In this document: positions 39,816-49,568 of the stretch, in pieces
Layout of the letters: each line of letters starts with the position of its first letter
How positions within the stretch are numbered: position 1 is the first letter of the stretch
DNA from: JBGSTR01 sp963707135
GTDB lineage: Bacteria; Pseudomonadota; Gammaproteobacteria; Chromatiales; Chromatiaceae
NCBI GenBank assembly: GCA_963707135.1
Contig: CAVPOY010000024.1
Coordinates: forward strand, 417,055-481,054
DNA length: 64,000 nucleotides
Reading direction: 5' to 3'
Notes under the pieces: generated by a model
Databases searched by the model: none
What the model was told of the DNA's origin: nothing
The model's input: only the letters and a program-made list of their open reading frames with translations
Position numbers and translations under genes: made by a program

Positions 39816-41897
39816 GTGGGCTTCCTGACCCGCTATCTACCGCGGGCGGCCCATGTGCTGCGGACCGAGGGCCCATCCGTGTTGCTGCGCAAGATACAGC
39901 GCCGCCTGCAAACGACCCCGCTGACGGTCACCCGCAAGCCGGACATCCTGCGGCTCAGCGAACCCTTCAAGCCGGTCGCCTTCCCGGTCGTCGGGTCGCC
40001 TCTGGCTTCGGTAGTGATCCCGGCCTACAACCAGTTCCCGTTCACGCACCACTGCCTGGCGGCGCTCGCGCGGGCGGGCGCCGATGTGCCCTTTGAGGTA
40101 ATCGTCGTCGACGACCACGACGACGACGGGACCCGAGAGCGGCTCGCGACCTATCCCGGCGTGCGGGTCGTCAGGAACGAGCGCAATCTCGGGTTCGTCG
40201 GTTCCTGCAACCGGGGCGCGAGTATCGCGAAGGGCCGGTACCTGGTGTTCCTCAACAGCGACACCCAGGTTCAACCGGGTTGGTTGGACGCCCTGGTGGC
40301 CACGTTTGCGGGCGTGGAAGACGCGGGCATCGTCGGCAGCCGGCTGATCTACCCGGACGGTCGGCAGCAGGAGGCGGGCGCCATCCTGTTCCGCGATGGA
40401 TCGGCCTGGAATTACGGGCACCTCGACGACCCCTACAAGCCCGAGTACAGCTACCGGCGCGAGGCGGATTACTGTTCCGGCGCCGCGCTGGCGATTGGGA
40501 AACCGCTGTTCGACCGCCTCGGCGGGTTCGACCCCGAGTTCGCGCCCGCCTACTACGAGGACACGGATCTCGCCTTCCGGGTGCGGGCCGCGGGTCTGCG
40601 GGTCTTCTACCAGCCGCTGTCCGTGGTGGTCCACTTCGAAGGCATCAGCGCGGGACGCGACGAGGGCGACGAGACCGGCCTGAAGCGTTTTCAGCGAATC
40701 AACGCTGAGAAGCTCAGGGTGCGCTGGGGCGCCGAGCTGCAGGGGTTCGGTGAGCGCGGCGGGGACCTGGAGGTCGCCAAGGAGCGAGGCGTCCAGCGCC
40801 GGGCCCTGGTCGTCGACAACTACATGATCACGCCCGATCGCGAGTCCGGGTCGCTGCGGATGCTGAACCTGTTCCGGATCCTGCAGGGGCTCGGTTACAA
40901 GGTCACCTTCGGGGCCGCGAATCTGGAGGCGCCCCAGCCCTATGTGTCCGACCTTCAGCGCATCGGCGTGGAAGTGCTCTATCGGCCCTATGTGCGCAGC
41001 CTGGGTTCCTATCTGAAGGCGCAGGGCCAACGGATCGATCTCGTGATCCTCAGCCGAGCCGACGCGGCCGCCGCGACCATGGACGCGGCGCGTGCCGGAT
41101 GCCCCAACGCGCGGATCGTCTTCGATACCGTCGATCTGCACTTCCTGCGCGAGGCCCGGCTCGCCGACCTGCGCGGGGATCACGCGACGCGCCGGATCGC
41201 CGAGCGGCGCAAGGCGCAGGAGCTCGACCTGATGCGCCGGGCCGATCTGACGTTCGTCGTCAGCGATGTCGAGCGAAAGCTGCTGGCCACCGAGGCCCCG
41301 GACGTCGAGGTCCATGTGGTGTCCAACATCCACCGGATTTTCGGTTCGGCGAAGCCCTGGGAGGCACGCCGCGACCTGCTGTTCATCGGCTCCTTCGCCC
41401 ACCCGCCGAATACCGACGCGGTGCTCTACCTCGCCCGCGAGGTGATGCCGATGGTCGAGGAGCGGACTCCGGGGCTGGTGTTGAACATCATTGGCGCGGA
41501 CCCGCCAGCCGACGTCCGCGCCTGCGCGAGGGAATCCATCCGGGTCCTCGGCTACGTCCCCGACGTGACGCCCTGGTTCGCGAGCTGCCGGCTGTCGGTG
41601 GCCCCGTTGCGCTACGGTGCCGGCGTAAAGGGCAAGGTGAACCAGAGCCTCGCGCACGGGCTTCCGGTGGTCGCCACGACGGTGGCGATAGAGGGCATGG
41701 GCCTGGTCGACGGTGAATCGGTCCTGGTCGCGGACGACGCGGAGTCTTTCGCTACGGCCATCGAGCGGCTCTATGGCGACGCGGCACTCTGGCAACGCCT
41801 CTCCGAGGGCGGGCTCGCGGTGATGGAACGCCGGTTCAGCTTCGCGGCCGCCGAGCGGGCGGTGCGGGGCGCCTTGGGGCTGGGAAAAGCGACATGA
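39816..41897 (+). CDS. Two-domain glycosyltransferase (GT2 + GT4 fusion)
   Basis: A 693-residue protein with a GTG start. The first half is a GT2 domain: VVIPAYNQFPFTHHCLAAL, EVIVVDDHDDDGTRE, FLNSDTQVQPGWLDAL and the ED motif in AYYEDTDLAFRVRAAG. The second half (about residue 330 on) is a GT4 domain: RALVVDNYMITPDRESGSLR, LLFIGSFAHPPNTDAVLYL and APLRYGAGVKGKVNQSLAHG, with the donor-binding Glu replaced in part. Such fusions add two sugars in succession or act on long-chain surface glycans. Cytoplasmic side of the inner membrane. Confidence 0.87.
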   Translation: MGFLTRYLPRAAHVLRTEGPSVLLRKIQRRLQTTPLTVTRKPDILRLSEPFKPVAFPVVGSPLASVVIPAYNQFPFTHHCLAALARAGADVPFEVIVVDDHDDDGTRERLATYPGVRVVRNERNLGFVGSCNRGASIAKGRYLVFLNSDTQVQPGWLDALVATFAGVEDAGIVGSRLIYPDGRQQEAGAILFRDGSAWNYGHLDDPYKPEYSYRREADYCSGAALAIGKPLFDRLGGFDPEFAPAYYEDTDLAFRVRAAGLRVFYQPLSVVVHFEGISAGRDEGDETGLKRFQRINAEKLRVRWGAELQGFGERGGDLEVAKERGVQRRALVVDNYMITPDRESGSLRMLNLFRILQGLGYKVTFGAANLEAPQPYVSDLQRIGVEVLYRPYVRSLGSYLKAQGQRIDLVILSRADAAAATMDAARAGCPNARIVFDTVDLHFLREARLADLRGDHATRRIAERRKAQELDLMRRADLTFVVSDVERKLLATEAPDVEVHVVSNIHRIFGSAKPWEARRDLLFIGSFAHPPNTDAVLYLAREVMPMVEERTPGLVLNIIGADPPADVRACARESIRVLGYVPDVTPWFASCRLSVAPLRYGAGVKGKVNQSLAHGLPVVATTVAIEGMGLVDGESVLVADDAESFATAIERLYGDAALWQRLSEGGLAVMERRFSFAAAERAVRGALGLGKAT

Positions 41898-41919
41898 CAC
41901 GCGGGGAAACCAAACCGGG

Positions 41920-42795
41920 GTGACCGCCATCGTGGTCAACTACAACGCGGGCGACCTGCTCGCCGACTGCGTCACGGCGGCTCTCGGCTCCGCGCTCTCG
42001 GTTGAGGTGATCGTCAGCGACAACGGCTCCGCCGACTCGAGCCTCGTCGAGCTGCGGCGGCGCGTCGGCGACGACCCGCGCCTGACGGTCGTCGAGAACC
42101 GGGCCAACCTGGGCTTCGCGAAGGCCAACAACCGGGCGCTGCCGCTCGCCCGCGCCGACTACCTGCTGTTCCTCAATCCCGACTGCATCGTCGAGCCCGA
42201 CACACTCGCGCGGCTGCACGCCTTCATGGAACAGCGCCCCGACGTGGGCATGGCCGGCGTTCTGGTGCGCAACCCGGACGGCAGCGAGCAGATCGCGAGC
42301 CGGCGTTCAGTCCCGGACCCCTGGATCGGGCTCAAACGGGTGCTCGGGCTGGACCTCGTGCTCGGCGGGCGCTCGCTCAACCGGGCCGGCGAGCCGCTGC
42401 CCGAGGGTCCCGTCGAGGTGGACGCGATCTCGGGTTCATTCATGTTCGTGCGCCGGCGGGCGCTCGACGCCGTGGGTCCGCTGGACGAGGGCTACTTTCT
42501 GCACTGCGAGGACCTGGACTGGTTCGTGCGCTTCAGCCAGGCAGGCTGGAAGATCGCCCTGTTGCCGGACGTCAGTGTCGTCCACCACAAGGGCGCCTGC
42601 AGCACGGCGTCGCCGCTGGCCGTCGAGCGGCACAAGCACCGGGGGATGGAGCGCTTCTACCGCAAGTTCCAGTATGGGCGCTACCCGAGACCCTTCAGCT
42701 GGCTGGTCATCGCCGGAATCCGGGGGCGCTACGGGCTCAAGGTCCTGCGGCATCGCATGGGCCGGATCATCTCGCCGCGCGGGCCGGCCGAGTGA
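41920..42795 (+). CDS. Glycosyltransferase family 2 (rhamnosyltransferase-like)
   Basis: A 291-residue protein with a GTG start. MTAIVVNYNAGDLLADCV, VIVSDNGSADSS, NLGFAKANNRAL and LLFLNPDCIVEPDTL are GT2 signatures with the DxD-like NPD. HCEDLDWFVRFSQAGWKI holds the catalytic ED. The C-terminal SAPLAVERHKHRGMERFYRK-type segment (here STASPLAVERHKHRGMERFY) is usual in rhamnosyltransferase-like members. The next gene overlaps its stop. Confidence 0.87.
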   Translation: MTAIVVNYNAGDLLADCVTAALGSALSVEVIVSDNGSADSSLVELRRRVGDDPRLTVVENRANLGFAKANNRALPLARADYLLFLNPDCIVEPDTLARLHAFMEQRPDVGMAGVLVRNPDGSEQIASRRSVPDPWIGLKRVLGLDLVLGGRSLNRAGEPLPEGPVEVDAISGSFMFVRRRALDAVGPLDEGYFLHCEDLDWFVRFSQAGWKIALLPDVSVVHHKGACSTASPLAVERHKHRGMERFYRKFQYGRYPRPFSWLVIAGIRGRYGLKVLRHRMGRIISPRGPAE

Positions 42796-43845
42796 CGGGC
42801 GCGAGCGAATCAGGCCAGGCCCTGGGCACCGTATTGGTGACGGGCGCGACCGGACGCGTCGGCCGGGTGTTGGTCGATACGCTGCTCCGGCAGGGCGTCC
42901 CGGTGGCGGTGATCAGCCGCCGCCCGGAGCAGGCGCCAGGTCTATGGCCCGGCAAGGCCGGTGGAGGCCCGGCGGGCCGACATCACGGACCGAACGAGCC
43001 TTCGCGGCATCTGCGAGGGCGCTGACACCCTGTTTCACCTCGCGAGCTATACACCGAGGCCGGACGAGCCGGACATCTACGCGGCGCCCAGCCACTGGCC
43101 CGTGACGGCGGAGGGCACCGCGAACCTGATGGCCGAGGTCGCCGCGTCTCCGATCCGGCGCGTCCTGTACCTCAGCAGCATCAAGGCGATGGGCGATGCG
43201 GCCGGCGCCCGCGGGCGCCCCGCCAACGAGGACACGCCGCCGGCCCCTGACAGCCTTTACGGCCGCGCGAAGCTTGCAGCGGAAACCTCTGTTCTGTCCG
43301 TGGCCAAGGCTTCGGGGATCGGCGCAAGCGTGGTCCGGGTCCCGATGGTCTACGGTGTCGGCGCCGAGGGAAACATCCCCCGAATGATCGCCGCGGTGGC
43401 GGCGAACCGGTTTCCGCCCTGGCCGAGGATCGGCAACCGCCGCTCGGCGATCCACCTGGACGACGCGATCGCCGCCGCTATCCTCGCGGCTACTCAGCCG
43501 GCAGCCTCGGGAGAGACCTTCATCGCGACGGATGGCGAGGTCTACTCGACGCGATGGCTCTACGAGCAGATCCTGGAGGCGCTTGGGCGTCCGTTGCCCC
43601 GCTGGAGCGTCCCGGCCGGCGTGCTGCGCGCGGCGGCCCTCGCCGGGACCGTGGCGGAACGGGTCTCGGGCCGACGGATGCCGCTAACCCTTAGCGGTCT
43701 CTCGAAGCTGACCGGCGACGCCTGGTTCTCGCCGGACAAGATCGAGAGGCTGCTCGGGTTCCGGGCCCGGCACTCGCTGGAAAGCGAGATCCCCCGGATG
43801 GTGGCGGCGCTGGTTCAGGAACGGGCGACCCGCCGCGGGGACTGA
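42792..43845 (+). pseudogene. NAD-dependent epimerase/dehydratase, single-base frameshift
   Basis: GTG 42792 overlaps the preceding stop (GTGA). LVTGATGRVGRVLVDTLLRQGVPVAV is the Rossmann loop of an SDR. At about 42959 one extra G changes the frame: GCCGGTGGAG would read correctly as GCCGTGGAG. After that, ARRADITDRTSLRGICEGAD, VLYLSSIKAMGDAAG and YGRAKLAAE with the catalytic Y and K read normally to the stop. Correcting it gives about 350 residues. It probably modifies a lipid-linked or nucleotide sugar for the cluster. Error or mutation cannot be told apart here. Confidence 0.82.
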
Positions 43846-43865
43846 CACCGGATTTCCGAGTCTCC

Positions 43866-46235
43866 CTAGACGCTTGCCGGCTGGGCCGCCGCGTCGTACC
43901 TCGCCCGCTCCAGAAGCTGCGCTACCGCGCGGTCCGTCAGCCGATCATGGCTCAGGACCCTTGCGGTTCCCTTGCGCAGATGGTCGGCGAGGCTGCTGGT
44001 CGCCAGCGTCAGGGCGTTCTCCCCCTGACGGTTGGTGAAAAGGTAGACCCCACGGAATTCGCTGACCCAGTTGAGCCGCAGCGTCTTGCGGGTTCCCCGC
44101 TGGCTTTCCAACTCCACCCAGGCGCCGACCTCGAGGGACTGGGCGAGCCGTAGGTAGGGATCCCCGGATTCCGCCGCGTCTCCACCGCTCACCGGTTCTT
44201 CCGCGGGCATTTCGTCGCTCGTTGGCGCCGCCGACCCGGACGGTAGATCTTGCAAGGCGCCGCCACGCCGAATCGCCGAGTCCGAAACGGTGCTGGAACC
44301 AGAGCTGGAACTGGAAGACGGCTCGTGTCGCTGCAGGTCGGACACGGCCTCCTTTTGGATCGCGCCGACATGGAGACGGATCAGCTGGCTGAAGAAGGGA
44401 TCCCAGGCATCCTCCATATCGACGGCCTGAAGCCCGGCGCGGAGCCGCTTGAGCAGGTCCGGGAGTGCGCCAAGGAATCGGCGGCGATCCTCGGCCGCCT
44501 GCTTGGGCTCGACGCTCCACAGCAGGTCGTCCATGGCACGGACCGCGTCCTCCCACTCCTGCCCGGTATCGCCCGAATCCAGAAATATCCGCACCATGAC
44601 CAGCCGCCAGTGGCGGTTCAGGAAGTCGGCCACCAGGTTCGGAATACGGCGGCGATTGACGCGCCGCTCGACCTCCGGCCGGACGCGTGTGTGGGCGAGC
44701 GCCTCGCGATCGCGGCGTTCGAGCCGGTCGACGACCTCGGTGGCAACGCTCTTGGCGTGCTGCTCCTCCTGCTGGAGAAACTGTTCGAGCCGCTCCAACT
44801 GGGCGGCGAAAATCCCGATGTCGGTATCGAATCCCTCAACCACCTCGTCGACGATCGACTTTATCTCGGCGACGAGCCGCCGCTCGTCCTTCTCGCTGCG
44901 CCCGATCCCCGCGCTGGCGATGGCGTCCAGAAGGCGCCGCGCCGGGTGACGCTTGTTCGAGAAAAAGCCCTTGTCCATCAGGGCCACCTTCAGCACGGGG
45001 ATCTGGAGCCTGGCGATCTCCGCGCGAAGTACCGCTGGCAGATCCGGGTCGTTGAAGATGACGTCGAAGAGCATGGCGACGATGTCGATGGTCAGGGCAT
45101 CCACCGGATGCGACCAGCTGACCATCGGCGTGGCGCGGAGCTGCTGCAGCACCTGGCTTCCGGCCGGGTCGATCCGGACGGACCCCAGGCCCGGCAGCTG
45201 GCGGGTATCCACCAGCCCACGCTGAACACTGGAGAGCGCCTCGACCAGCTGGGCAACACCGAGCGAGGCGGGTGCGCCGGATGGACCCTGTGGGGGGCCG
45301 TAATTTGGCGCAAAAGAGGGCGCATGCGCCGTTGCGGACACCGAGGTCAGGGCGCGGGCGATCTGCCCGAAAACATCGTCGGCTCCAGGGAGCCCGCCCG
45401 GGTGTCCGCCACCGGGCTGCATCGACTGCCCGCCCCCCGCCGGCGTCGACAGAGGCCCGGTATCGCGAACCGATGGGCGAACCGAATCCTGAAGCACGTC
45501 GTACGTCGCATCGCCCGCCGAGGGACCGAGCCGGCCGACGGGGATCGCCGGCAGCACGTCGTTTTCGGCCAGGAACCGATTCAGCTCGTTGTAGATCTTG
45601 GGCAGCTCGGGGGCGGTCTGGCGCTCGAATTGCGAGAGCAGCACCAGGGGGAGCTGCTCGCCGAGGTCCATCTCGGCGCATGCCTGCAGCATTGCCGTGA
45701 ACAGCGCCTGCGGGAACAGGGGATTGTCCTCCTGAGCGATCCGCGGCAGCCGGAGCAGCGCGGCCAGCCGGCGCTCCAGCGCCGTCAACTGCTGGGAACA
45801 GTTGCAGGCCGCCCTTGCCGACAGCTTTCGTATAGCCAGGTCGCGCTCGTAATCGTCGGTATCGATGAGCTCGAGCTCCCCGAGCTCCGGCAAGCGGCCG
45901 GCGTCCCGGCCGCCCCTCAGCGCTTCGGCCCCTGAGTCGAACTGGGCCACGAAGGCGCCGCGAAACTGCTGCAGGAGCTCTTGGCCCCGTTTCGCGAGCA
46001 GGTCCATCGCGACGAAGTAGAGCTGCTGGTGCTCCATGCTGGTGGCGCGGTCAGCCATGACGAGCAGGTCGGCGCCGGCGCCCGAGAGCTTCTCGGCGAA
46101 TGCCGTGGCTATCGCGTGGACGAGCCGGTCCCGGCACGCGGACAGCAGCTTGGCCGCATCCGCGGACGGGCCACCGTCGCGCGGTACGAAGCGCTCCCCG
46201 AAGGGAAGCACATTGGAAAGAGCATTGTTGGACAT
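43866..46235 (-). CDS. DUF1631 family protein
   Basis: A 789-residue cytoplasmic protein. The N-terminal helical part (SACRDRLVHAIATAFAEKLS) and the long middle with TPMVSWSHPVDALTIDIVAMLFDVIFNDP and HPARRLLDAIASAGIGRS are the DUF1631 pattern. The C-terminus (GAWVELESQRGTRKTLRLNWVSE..GVYLFTNRQG) looks like a small beta domain resembling PilZ-type folds. Database entries sometimes carry a mistaken 'thymidine phosphorylase' label for this family. Function not established. Start at ATG 46235, where the conserved sequence begins. Confidence 0.8.
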   Translation of the reverse strand: MSNNALSNVLPFGERFVPRDGGPSADAAKLLSACRDRLVHAIATAFAEKLSGAGADLLVMADRATSMEHQQLYFVAMDLLAKRGQELLQQFRGAFVAQFDSGAEALRGGRDAGRLPELGELELIDTDDYERDLAIRKLSARAACNCSQQLTALERRLAALLRLPRIAQEDNPLFPQALFTAMLQACAEMDLGEQLPLVLLSQFERQTAPELPKIYNELNRFLAENDVLPAIPVGRLGPSAGDATYDVLQDSVRPSVRDTGPLSTPAGGGQSMQPGGGHPGGLPGADDVFGQIARALTSVSATAHAPSFAPNYGPPQGPSGAPASLGVAQLVEALSSVQRGLVDTRQLPGLGSVRIDPAGSQVLQQLRATPMVSWSHPVDALTIDIVAMLFDVIFNDPDLPAVLRAEIARLQIPVLKVALMDKGFFSNKRHPARRLLDAIASAGIGRSEKDERRLVAEIKSIVDEVVEGFDTDIGIFAAQLERLEQFLQQEEQHAKSVATEVVDRLERRDREALAHTRVRPEVERRVNRRRIPNLVADFLNRHWRLVMVRIFLDSGDTGQEWEDAVRAMDDLLWSVEPKQAAEDRRRFLGALPDLLKRLRAGLQAVDMEDAWDPFFSQLIRLHVGAIQKEAVSDLQRHEPSSSSSSGSSTVSDSAIRRGGALQDLPSGSAAPTSDEMPAEEPVSGGDAAESGDPYLRLAQSLEVGAWVELESQRGTRKTLRLNWVSEFRGVYLFTNRQGENALTLATSSLADHLRKGTARVLSHDRLTDRAVAQLLERARYDAAAQPASV

Positions 46236-46477
46236 GGAGTGGCGCCGAGGTGAACTGAGCCCTTCCCTGTCGGCTCGCACGCAGGCTTGATGTCTCGAGG
46301 GTCGCGCGAGCAGGAAGAAGGCGCGGCGACTCCGGCGACGGCTGCACGCCACGGACAGGGAACCGTTTTAAATGCAGTATATCGGCGCGCGGGAAGCCCC
46401 GATGCCAACCGGGTCTACGTTTCGACAAGAAGCCGTAAGCGGCTCCGCAGAACGACCGCGGACGGTGTTAGAGGGGG

Positions 46478-47003
46478 TCACTCGGCCCGGAGTCCCCGGA
46501 CGATTTCCAGCAGTTGGGGATCGTCCCATTCACGACCGCCGATGGCCCGATAGGCGAGCCGGCCCTCGGGGTCGACCACGAAGGTCGTCGGCAACCCGCG
46601 AACCGGCCAGGTCGCCGACGACCGACGAGTCCCGGTCCATCAGCAGCGGAAACTCAACCGGATAATTGGCCATAAATTGAAAGATGATGTCCTCGTCCTC
46701 GCCCACGTTGACGGCGATCATCTGGACATCGTCCTCCTTCAGCAGCTCCCAGGCCCGCTGCATCGACGGCATCTCTTCCCGGCACGGCGGACACCAGGTC
46801 GCCCAGAAGTTGACGATCAGCACCTTGCCCCGGTACTCCGACAGCCGGTGTGTCTTGCCGTCGATATCGGTCAGCTCGAAGTCCGGTGCCTCTGGCTGTT
46901 CGGCCAGGGGCGTAAGCCCTTTTCCCGGTTGTTGGGCCAGGGACGGCGGCGCAATCGAGGCCAGCGCCAGGAGCAGAAGCCACCTGAACAGGGGAAAAGG
47001 CAT
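46478..47003 (-). pseudogene. TlpA-like thioredoxin-family protein, single-base frameshift
   Basis: A signal peptide (MPFPLFRWLLLLALASIAPPSLA) is followed by APDFELTDIDGKTHRLSEYRGK and the redox motif NFWATWCPPCREEMPSMQR. After VVGDLA the frame changes by one extra C near 46607. In the other frame the end reads LPTTFVVDPEGRLAYRAIGGREWDDPQLLEIVRGLRAE to TGA 46478. Corrected length is about 174 residues. It would act as a periplasmic disulfide reductase. ATG 47003 has GGGAG upstream; ATG 47021, overlapping the preceding stop, is the alternative. Confidence 0.82.
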
Positions 47004-47017
47004 CGGCGATCTCCCGC

Positions 47018-47602
47018 TCATAAGTCCGAGGCACACTGAATCGACTGAATCTCGCCCGTGACCGGGTTGCCGCCGATGGTGAGCTTGAGCACGAGGTCGA
47101 ATCCCTCTCCGGGAAGCAAGCCGAAACTGGTCATGCCCCAGTTGTAGTCGCCGGGCTCGAAACGCTGTACGGTCGGAAGCAGCGCCCAGCGAAACGCGAT
47201 TCTTGGCGGCTGGGCGATGCCGAAGTCCTGCCACTGCCGATCCCAGGTTTCTCGGGTAAGCAGCGGTGCCTGTCCCGCGCCGCGGCGAACCGACCAGTCG
47301 CCCAGGTCGTACTCGACCGGCTCCTTGCCGTCGTTGCGGAATATGGTCTGAAAGACGCAGGACTGGGCCACCCGTTCGACGGCTTCGGTCCCGAAGCCCC
47401 GCCCCAGAAAGAAGGCGCGGGTCTGGTCCGGAAGACGCTGAACAAGCTGGACGGAGACCCCTTGGTGTTGCCAGGTCCAGGATGCCAGGCGCGTCTCCGG
47501 GTCCTCGCCGGCCGTGACGTCGGCCGCAAGCGCGCCTGGGCCAGAGGCCAAATAAGTCGCCAGGGTCAAAACAATTCCGCAGTGGTGAATTAACCGGATC
47601 AT
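47018..47602 (-). CDS. Hypothetical exported protein paired with TlpA-like gene
   Basis: A 194-residue protein with a signal peptide (MIRLIHHCGIVLTLATYLASGPGALA). The mature part (WTWQHQGVSVQLVQRLPDQTRAFFLGRGFGTEAV, FQTIFRNDGKEPVEYDLGDWSVRRG) reads like an immunoglobulin-like or beta-rich domain, with two Cys (QSCVFQ and IQCASDL) that could form a disulfide. Its stop sits at the start of the TlpA-like gene, so the two are co-transcribed; the thioredoxin could keep these cysteines reduced. I do not recognise the family. Confidence 0.65.
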   Translation of the reverse strand: MIRLIHHCGIVLTLATYLASGPGALAADVTAGEDPETRLASWTWQHQGVSVQLVQRLPDQTRAFFLGRGFGTEAVERVAQSCVFQTIFRNDGKEPVEYDLGDWSVRRGAGQAPLLTRETWDRQWQDFGIAQPPRIAFRWALLPTVQRFEPGDYNWGMTSFGLLPGEGFDLVLKLTIGGNPVTGEIQSIQCASDL

Positions 47603-47860
47603 GAATCGTCCCGGACTTGTCGCCGCCGTCTTGACACGAAGCGATCTGAACGTTACATGCAAGCCGCGATCCGCTCAAGTCACCGGTTCAAAAGGTCGCC
47701 GCGCTCTATCGGTGCGCGGGACCGCGGAATACTGCGCGTACTTCGCGTTCATCTAACTCTGTGGCAGGCAGCCGCAATGTCTTCGCGCGGGTCGCTCGGG
47801 CCTTCCCGAGTACGGACCGCGAAGGGCCAGACAAAGCCACTGCCCTGGGAGCTGGGAGTC

Positions 47861-49547
47861 ATGCGCGGGTTCGAACGCCGGGGCGGGTTTCATGCAGGTG
47901 TTGTCGGGGCGGGTGTGTCAGTCGCCCTTCTAGCGTTCTGGATCTTGCAGCCGGCGGTGGCCGGCGTGGCCGAAGGGGAGGGCGCAGCGACCACGGCGGA
48001 TGTGGCCGAGGTGTTCGTAGACGGGAACGCGATCGTCAGGGTACGCGGCGTCGCCGCTTTTCCGGCCAAGAGACGGGCGGCGTACATCCGGGATCGGATC
48101 ATCGCCGTGGCAGACGACGAAACGGTCGCGGCCGGGGACATTACGGTCGAAGAACAGTCTGATCGCACCGAGGTTCGAGCCGGTGGCAGAAATCTGTTCT
48201 ACCTCTTCGACGCGGACGGCGAACTCGAGCAACTGAGCCGCCAGGTGCTCGCCGTGGCGGTTCAGCTGAAGCTGCAGGAGGCGATCACCAACTACCGTCT
48301 CGACCGCACCCCGCGCGTCCTGCTAACCAACAGCCTCTACGCCGTCGGGGCTACGCTGGCTGCGGCGGTCTCCTCTTCGGTTTCCGGCGCGGTTTCGCGG
48401 CCTGGACATGTACGTCGACCGGCAGTTGAAACAGCACCTGAAAGCCTTCGGAGACCCAGTCGGCACGTTTCGTCCGTGCGCAGCAGCTCGCCAGAGTTGC
48501 TACGCTCGCTCCTGAGGTTCGCCTACGCGGTCCTGATCACCCTCTCGGTGTACTTCTATCTCAATTTCGTCCTCGGGTCTCTACCCCTGGACACGCCCGT
48601 TCGCCTTTTGGTTGTTCGATCTTATCCTGAACCCGCTGCGGAGCATGGGCGCCGCCGTCCTGGAGGCCATTCCGGACCTGGTCTTCCTGGTGATCCTGTT
48701 CTTCGTGGCGCGCTACGTCCTAAGGATGCTGCGCGTTTTCTTCGAGGGGATCGACCGCGGCGCCATCAGGCTCGCCTCCTTCGAGCAGGACTGGGCCTGG
48801 CCGACTTACCGCATCCTCCGCCTTCTGGTCTTCATCTTCGCCCTGGTCGTCGCCTATCCCTATGTCCCAGGGTCGCAGTCCGACGCCTTCAAGGGCATCT
48901 CGCTCTTTCTCGGCCTGATCGTCTCTATAGGATCCTCTTCGATCATCGCCAACATCATCGCCGGCTACAGCCTAGCCTACCGGCGCCCGTTCAAAATCGG
49001 CGACCGCGTGAAGATCAACGACACCGTCGGCGATGTGATGGAGATGCGGATTCTGGTGGCGCGTCTGCGATCCCTGAAAAACGAGGAGATCGTCATCCCG
49101 AGCACCAGCATTCTGAACGGGGAGGTTACAAACTACAGCACCCTGGCCGCGGAGCAGGGCGTTATCCTGCATACCACGGTCGGCATCGGGTACGAGACCC
49201 CCTGGCGGCAGGTGGAGGCCATGTTGAAGCTCGCCGCCGAACGCACCCCGGGGCTGCTCAGGGAACCGGCGCCGTTCGTATTCCAGAAGTCGCTCGGCGA
49301 CTTCGCGGTCAACTACGAGCTCAACGTTTACTGCGACGACCCCAAGAACATGATGCCGCTGTACTCGGCGCTGCACCGGAGCATCCTGGACGTGTTCAAC
49401 GAGTACGGCGTGGCCATCATGACCCCGGCCTACGAGAGCGACCCGGAGGAGCCCAAGCTGGTGCCCAGAGACCGATGGTATGCGGAACCCGCTGCACCGC
49501 CGGGCGAGTCCCCGGGACCATCAACAGCCCCCACCGCGACCGGGTAA
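47861..49547 (+). pseudogene. Mechanosensitive channel (MscS family) with N-terminal domain, frameshifted
   Basis: The N-terminal part has a membrane segment (GAGVSVALLAFWILQPAVAG) and the region VAEVFVDGNAIVRVRGVAAFPAKRRAAYIRDRI, typical of a periplasmic domain in MscS-like proteins. Between about 48380 and 48600 at least two frame changes occur. A fragment GLDMYVDRQLKQHLKAFGDPV reads in one frame, and LRFAYAVLITLSVYFYLNFVLG in another. From 48612 the channel domain is clean: ISLFLGLIVSIGSSSIIANIIAGYSL (pore helix), then GDRVKINDTVGDVMEMRIL and the beta domain. Net change is +1. Corrected length is about 560 residues. Confidence 0.78.
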
Positions 49548-49568
49548 GCTGATACGGGGCTTTGGTAG

